Origin: Gari tellinella
Lineage: Eukaryota; Mollusca; Bivalvia; Cardiida; Psammobiidae
Direction: 5' to 3'
Assembly: GCA_922989275.2 (NCBI GenBank)
Contig: OV277871.1
Coordinates: 33,614,693 to 33,678,692, forward strand
DNA: 64,000 nucleotides
This document shows positions 58,511 to 64,000 of this stretch, in pieces. The position numbers and the translations under genes are program-made. Every line of letters begins with the position of its first letter. Positions within the stretch are counted from its first letter, which is position 1. The notes under the pieces were generated by a model. That model saw nothing but the letters and a program-made list of their open reading frames with translations. It was not told where the DNA came from and made no database searches.

Positions 58511-58690
58511 GATGTCCGTCGATGGCCATCGCTTGCGAGTTGGCTACCGGTCTGAAATACAATGGAGAAAACGTAATTCTTGCTTTCAATTGCATCGCAA
58601 TGAAACATAGAAAATGATAACATTTTGACAATTCAGACGACCATTTTTAATCTGAGTGGCAAACAGTTTGGAGCCTGCTCAGATGGCTTC
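58511..58690. mobile_element. Truncated family A copy with extended flank
   Basis: CGATGGCCATCGCTTGCGAG then TTGGCTACCGGTCTGAAATA precede an ACAATGGAGAAAACG end; the core stops after GTTTGGAGCCTGCTCAGATG. The same 45-bp flank precedes the family A copy at 4769, so the two descend from one larger unit. Confidence 0.6.
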
Positions 58691-59310
58691 AACGGATTGT
58701 TTACCGCAAAACATGTGTTTATACGGCAGAATTACTTTGATATAATATGTCGTAGATGCTGATATATTGACGAAAACACTTGATTTTCGGTAATGGCTGC
58801 CGAAATATGCATATTCATCACAAACTTATAAATATATTTGTGGGATCAATACTGAAATGGTTTTATCTGATGTTCTACCCCTCAAAACATGGGGATATAC
58901 ACCAAAATTAGTTTGATACCATATGTAATTACTGAGATATTGACGAAAACGAGATTTTTAGTAATGGCTTCCCAAATATGCCCATTCAGCACAAAATGTT
59001 GGTGTGATCTTTACTAAAGTGGTTTAATCTTATGCTTTACCCCTAAAAACATGGAGATATACACCAACATTATTTTGATACCATGCACAGGTACTGAGAT
59101 ATTGAAGAAAACAAGTTTTTCAGTAATGGCTGCCTAAATATGCATATTCAGCACCAAATACTATCACTCCGATTATTACTTAAATGGCTTTATCTGATTA
59201 TTTACCCCTCAAAACATGGGGATAGACACCAAACTTATTTTGATACCATGCATAGTTACTGAGATATTGGCGAAAACAAGATTTTCAGTAATGGCGACCT
59301 TAACTTGCAT
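58690..59310. repeat. ~165-bp tandem repeat, nearly four copies
   Basis: GTAATGGC recurs at about 58790, 58961, 59123 and 59288. Each unit has AAATATGC(A/C)(T/C)ATTCA, CCCCTCAAAACATGGGGATA and TTGATACCATNNNNNNNTACTGAGATATTG. No coding capacity. Confidence 0.82.
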
Positions 59311-59558
59311 ATTGTGTGGATTGCCCAACGATGCCAGAGTGGCATCATTCAGATTCTTAAAGAGCACACCTAAGAGGTATAGAAACAGCAAAAACACTTT
59401 GTACGGACGGCAAAACACGATTCTCTAAAAAGCAGGGGGTTGGCAACCGGACTAAAACAGCAAAAAATGGTAATTGAACAAGCTACAGATTGACCACATT
59501 AGATGCTGCAGACCGAAATCTAAAGTGGTACAGTGGAGAAGATGTTATTATTTCAGTT

Positions 59559-59810
59559 TTAACTCATTCACCCCTGGAATTGTTAATGGAAAATTCCTGT
59601 TCCCAATTACGTCGTGTCCATTATTGACTATTTAGGGATATTTTTTAAAAATATATTGCAAAATGACAAACATGGTAGGCCCTGATTAGAGGGCTCCTGC
59701 AGGAGCCTTCTGATCTTGGTCTACAGTGTTTGCTAAAGACAATTTTACGCTTTACACATATACTGTTTTCTTATGACGAGTATACTCGTCGCTAGGGCTG
59801 AATGTGTTAA
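59559..59810. mobile_element. Family B MITE inserted in a family A remnant
   Basis: 252 bp, TTAACTCATTCACCCCTGGA to GGGCTGAATGTGTTAA. The left flank TACAGTGGAGAAGATGTTAT (59529) is a family A end, cut by this insertion at TTAA. Confidence 0.78.
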
Positions 59811-59893
59811 ACGATGCATATTGTTGCAAACCTGCTATAATCCCTTCACTTCCTTACCCCGAGAGCAATTCTTATTTGCAAACAGTCTGTATA

Positions 59894-60093
59894 TTAACCC
59901 TTATCCTGCTGATCGCGACTTTATTTGTTTTGGCAAACAGTTTTGATCCAGATAACGCGGCGTCTGATCTGGATCAAATCTGTTTGACACTCGGTTTTAC
60001 GTTTCTTCTATTTTAAAGTGTATAAATTTTAATTTTACCAAATTTGCAGACGCCAATTTAAAGCAGACGATTCTTCAGCAGGATAAGGGTTAA
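59894..60093. mobile_element. Family G-like MITE with 19-bp inverted ends
   Basis: TTAACCCTTATCCTGCTGA is exactly inverted at the right end. The core is TTTGATCCAGATAACGCGGC plus complement. The TTAA boundaries fit the same target type as families B and C. Confidence 0.78.
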
Positions 60094-60229
60094 TCTGACG
60101 TCGCGTGACGCGTCGTCTGACCAGGATCCAAACTAGTTGACATTCATTACAATGTCAAAATACCACTAACATTCAAATTTGAAAAATAAAAGCAAACGGC
60201 AATTGTTTAAGATTGATGACACCAATTTT

Positions 60230-61310
60230 CTTATTTTCTCGCCCTTATTTTCTTCTTATCCTCCCCTCTCTCTATTTCTGTAAATTTCTATTTCATTCTC
60301 TCTCAACCTTCCTACTTTGCCGTAGTTCTGGGGCTTAATTGCCACAGGGAATGTTTTCTGTTTATTAGACCGAGATCATCCCCTCTGCCAAGAACAAAAA
60401 GGAAGGCGATCCCATGCGCTGCTCAGCAACGAATGGGATTAGCCGAAATCATCTTTCCTAAAATCATCATCACTTCATCTCATCATCCCTCATTATCCGT
60501 CGGCGCTAGATGACCTTTTTTGTGTCGCAGTTCCGTAAAACCCAACTCATCATCATCATCTCTCTGTCCGTCTCTGTTTGTCTGTCTGTTTGGCTATGTA
60601 TGTCTCTCTGTTTCAGCCCTTCGCTCTCTGTCACTTTCTTTCTGTCTGTCCGTCTGTCAAAATAAATATATATACATCTCGTTATTTCTCTCTTTTTCTT
60701 CTGTCTGTCTCTCTGTTTGTCTCTGTCCCGGTCTCCCTCTCTCTATCTGTCTCTCACTATGTTGCTCTGTCTGTCTGTATGTATGTCTCTTTCTATGCCT
60801 CTTACTGTTTATCTATCTCTCTCCCGCCCACTATTTTCCTATCTCTTTCTTCTCTCTCTCACCAAGTCTTTCTCTGTATGTCTGTCTGTCTGTCACTGTG
60901 TCTCCACCACTTCACTGTTCCTTTCTGTGTCTTTATGTCTCTATCTTTTTGTCTGTCTTTTTCTGTCTCTTTCGCTGTGTCTGTCTGTCTGATTATATGT
61001 CTCTGGCTGTCTCGCCGTCTGTCTCTCGTTGCCTCTCTGTCCCTGTCTCTCCTCTCTATCTCTGTCTCTATCTCGTGCGCGCTCTCTTATTTTGTCTCTT
61101 TATTTCTCTATGTTTTTTCTCTCTCACTCTCTCTGTGTCTTTCTCTCTGTGTTTTTCTGTCTATGTTATCTACCCCTGCCTTTCTTTACCTGTATGCTTG
61201 TCTGTCTTTCCACGTCTCTGTATGTATGCATGTCTCTCTGTTTGTCTGTCTCTCTATATGCCTGTCTGTCTGTCTGTCTGTCTTATTCATTTATCTCCGT
61301 TCGGGCTGTC
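60230..61310. repeat. Pyrimidine-rich tract with (TCTG)n and (TCTC)n
   Basis: About 1 kb of imperfect TCTG/TCTC/TTTC repeats. It stays open in three + frames and gives Leu/Ser/Cys/Val-only translations; these are not genes. Confidence 0.92.
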
Positions 61311-61367
61311 CATGAGACAGAAGTGTGGATATCTTTTGAATTCACGCCAACTTTTACATAGAAACTG

Positions 61368-61620
61368 TACAGCGGTGAGGACGTTGTTATTTCCCAAATA
61401 AACGCGTTTAAGCTGAAACTATTATTTCCAATGCAAACAGTTTGAAGCCAGATCAGACGCCGGGTAACACGGCGTCTGATCAGGCTCCAAACTGTTTGCC
61501 ACTCAGATTAACGTAAATAATCAGAATTGTAGAAAACGGTTGTCATTTTCTACGTTTTATTGCGATGCGTTTGTGTTTAGTTTGCGGTTAAACGGGAATG
61601 GATAACGTCGTTCCACTGCA
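61368..61620 (+). mobile_element. Family A MITE, diverged
   Basis: TACAGCGGTGAGGACG to TAACGTCGTTCCACTGCA, core GATCAGACGCCGGGTAACAC with one mismatch. It lies directly after the pyrimidine tract. Confidence 0.8.
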
Positions 61621-61792
61621 CAACCTATCCCTTCATAAACACATAGCAGAGTGACATAACATTCGAAATATTTTATCCTGAACAAATACAACCAAATTAA
61701 GTACATATATTGAACGCATGTATTTTATCTCCCTCTGGCACCAGGCATCTTCTAATACGAGCCAACTCGCTTTCCTCAACCACTGTGGCGTG

Positions 61793-62044
61793 TACAGTGG
61801 ATACTATATTAATCTTCCCCGTCTAGTCGAAACTACATGCAAGCGCAAGACAGTAAAATGTAGAAAATGACAACTTTGTGAAAATTCTAACGATTTATCT
61901 TAATTTGAGTGGCAAACAAGTTTGGAGCCTGATCAGACGCCGGGTTACCCGGCGTCTGATCTGGCTCCAAACTGTTTGTAATGGAACAAATAGTTTTCAG
62001 CATAAACGCGTTTATCGGGATATAATAACTTCTCCGCTATTGTA
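61793..62044 (-). mobile_element. Family A MITE, diverged, reverse orientation
   Basis: It starts TACAGTGGATACTATATTAA and ends ACTTCTCCGCTATTGTA. The core GATCAGACGCCGGGTTACCC is intact. Confidence 0.78.
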
Positions 62045-62700
62045 TTTTAATCGCTTTTATTTTCAGACTTTTGAAATCCGCCGACAAATTACTTAGCTTT
62101 GATAATGTTATACATTCTTAATTGCTGGTAACCAACAGTTAATTGGGCGCCGTTTTAGTTTGGTTAAACCTTTAACTTGTCGTGTTATTGTCGTCTGCAA
62201 GATTTGTCGTCTGAAACAACCCCAATACTTGATCTATCTGTCAGAGTGTCAAGTTATAACACTGTCAAACATGTTTGATCCGGTTGAGATGCCGGGTAAC
62301 TCGGCGTCTCATCTGGTTCTTCATTATTTGCAACGGTGATAATAAATTCGTCCGTGGCGTAAAGATGGGCTACACCACAATGAAATACGTGTGGCACCAA
62401 ATCGCCAATTTACGTTAAAAATCAAACAAACTCGTTCGTCGCTAAAACTATAGACTGGTTCTAGACGATTTCCGTCATAAAATTCGAAGAATGTTGATTA
62501 ACCATTCTATTACATTGTTAAACGTCTGTTTACAAAAATGTCGTCTGCATTTCTTTTTTTTTCTTTCAAACTAAATCAATCGTTTATATCACTGGAGCAA
62601 TCTAAACAATTGCTTTAAAGAGACTGAAACATCAAATATGGCTAATATTTTGTTCTTGTAAAATGAATGGCATGCGCCTATATAAACACGTAAATATTAG
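62045..62700. other. Decayed palindromic repeat, no gene
   Basis: A core-type palindrome lies at about 62268-62335 (GTTTGATCCGGTTGAGATGC...GGCGTCTCATCTGG). The rest shows nothing recognisable. Confidence 0.5.
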
Positions 62701-62951
62701 TTAACCCTTTGAACCCTAGTCCCGTATATAGGCGTCCTTTTCAAACAGTATACATGTTAAAAGTGCACTTGTCCTATGCAAATAGTGAAGACCCAGATCA
62801 GAGGGCTCCTTAAGGAGCCCTCTGATCTGGGTCTTCACTGTTTGTCAAAATGCAAAACATTGACAAAAACAACCCTTAAAAGTCAGAAATGGACAAGACT
62901 AAAATGGAAACTGGGATTCTCCATTTGATGTTTCAGGGAGGAAAGAGTTAA
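62701..62951. mobile_element. Family B MITE, full length
   Basis: 251 bp, TTAACCCTTTGAACCCTAGT to GGGAGGAAAGAGTTAA, with the central GATCAGAGGGCTCCTTAAGG palindrome. Confidence 0.86.
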
Positions 62952-63385
62952 AAGCAAGAATATTTTTGTTCAAAAAATTAATTTCAAAGAAAACAATATT
63001 GAGCTCGGTCGGGATCGAACCTTTCCACTGCTGCAATATCGTCTTCTTAAAATTATCGTCTGCTGTTTTTCTCAAAGACACATACTTGACATTTGGAATA
63101 GGCAGAAAGAAACATAAAGACGACTGACAAACAGCTTGAATCCAGACCAGACGCCGCGTAATGTAAACAAAGTGTCCTCCCTATAACATCTCCCTCCGAC
63201 CAAAGCACACAATATGTGTCTCCAAATGGATGTTGCTGTAAAGAGGGAGCACTGTATTGTAAAAACAACAACAACACCCCAACCTGCCCTAAATAAAAAG
63301 TGGGCAAAACTTTGTTGGAAACTGGTATTTTCATTTAAATTATCAAGGCTGAAAGTGTTGAAGCAAAATAAAAAAGAGATACATG

Positions 63386-63592
63386 TACAGTGGAGAATGT
63401 GTTATTCTTTCCCAATAAACGCGTTTACGCTCGAACTATTATTTCCAATGCAAACAGGCTCCAAACTGTTTGCCACCAAGATAAACATGAAATATCAGAA
63501 TTGTCCAAAAGATGTTCTTTTCTATGTTTTAGCGCTTTGCGTTTGCGTACGTTTGCGTTTAAACGGGGAAGAATAACAGATTCTCCACTGTA
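63386..63592 (+). mobile_element. Family A MITE lacking its palindrome (207 bp)
   Basis: The ends are intact (TACAGTGGAGAATGTG, CAGATTCTCCACTGTA), but the core reads GCAAACAGGCTCCAAACTG: exactly 43 bp of the 250-bp form are missing, between two CAG triplets. Confidence 0.88.
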
Positions 63593-64000
63593 TATACATG
63601 TATGTACACATGTTAGTGGCAAACCGTTACTAATGATATGTTATTATGCCTTTAATTTGTTTCTTAACTAGAGAAAATAGTTCCATTTTATACAGTCATA
63701 AACATATATTTACATTCACCCTGTAAAGTCTTTATGTAATCCTATTAAAAATTTGCGGTACATATGCCGATGAACCTACACTTCGGAACTGGTTTTAACC
63801 AGTTCGGATTTCGCCCGTGCTATTCGTGGACTTCTTCAAATAGACTGCATCGGGCACTTAACACTAAGCTCCCATTGGTCGACGGTCATATGACACTAGC
63901 GGAGTGATACAGACCCATAGGTCGTTGCCATCGCGTTGCTATGTGTGTAAATGGGTTAAGAAAACAACCGCGACCTGTATTTTTTAGAATGTGCTTTGGC
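63593..64000. other. Right edge: dispersed repeat in inverted orientation
   Basis: 63700-63950 contains the reverse complement of blocks found at 3890-4520 (TTACATTCACCCTGTAAAGT, ATCGCGTTGCTATGTGT). No gene seen. Confidence 0.5.

Noticed and set aside
60520..61401. Open reading frame of 293 codons, the second longest in the window, with two overlapping long frames
   Set aside because: It is the translation of a pyrimidine-rich (TCTG)n/(TCTC)n tract: only Leu, Ser, Cys, Val and Phe dominate, and three frames are open at once. No domain or splice logic.
62990..63035. GGTTCGATCCCGACCG on the - strand, considered as a tRNA T arm
   Set aside because: No D arm, anticodon stem or acceptor stem at the expected distance.
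9353..63576. A recurring ~80-residue peptide ([15 protein letters not shown]..., [21 protein letters not shown]...) at 9353, 22158, 25700, 34051, 35620, 36530, 39357, 46480, 61878 and 63214
   Set aside because: Each instance is readthrough of a family A MITE; both strands are open because the element is palindromic. The similarity is DNA-level, not protein conservation.

Overview
The window is nuclear DNA from an animal and is AT-rich. Its genes are split by GT-AG introns and buried in short palindromic transposons. The gene content (a complement-control-protein/IgGFc-binding gene and a telomerase Cajal body protein gene) and the style of the repeats suggest a bivalve mollusc. That assignment is inference; no species marker is visible.

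Left part (about 1-12,300, + strand): the 3' part of a gene encoding a secreted or surface protein with at least five Sushi/CCP domains followed by an IgGFc-binding-protein N-terminal domain. Three CCP exons are near-identical 180-bp tandem copies. The array runs off the left edge, because the first bases of the window match the intron that follows a CCP exon. Each intron after a CCP exon begins, right at the splice donor, with a decayed copy of the window's commonest MITE. The last exon ends at 11,679 and is followed by 46-bp hairpin-forming repeats and a polyadenylation signal.

Middle-left (12,300-25,100): a 74-bp inverted duplication carrying an ATG-GTAAGT start/donor on both strands, followed by a possible 81-codon two-exon mini-gene. 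Then come large elements with internal minisatellites, one nested in another in a Helitron-like way, a broken non-LTR retrotransposon, and a single-exon ORF for a small secreted PAN/apple-like protein.

Centre and right (25,119-54,469, - strand): one complete gene, WRAP53 (TCAB1/WDR79), in 14 coding exons. All splice phases agree and give a model of 783 residues. WRAP53 carries telomerase RNA and scaRNAs to Cajal bodies. Here its N-terminal extension has three SUMO-interaction-like motifs, a basic patch, and a tandemly duplicated 59-codon exon. The introns hold most of the transposons in the window, including a 4.07-kb terminal-inverted-repeat element with a 4-bp target duplication, a 3.17-kb LTR element with identical LTRs and no large ORF, and many 250-bp MITEs.

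Right end (54,500-64,000): no convincing gene. It holds a tRNA-like pseudogene, long hairpins, a 165-bp tandem repeat, a 1-kb pyrimidine-rich tract and further MITEs.

Repeat family names used below are local to this report. A: 250 bp, ends TACAGTGGAGAA, TA target. B and C: about 251 bp, ends TTAACCCTTT, TTAA target. D: ends GGGCTCCAGATAAGG. E: ends TACAGTCGAACTTCG. F: long elements with GCTCACCTGA ends and internal minisatellites. G: about 235 bp, TTAA ends, sharing family A's central palindrome. H: ends GGGGCCNNNTTANGAAACG.
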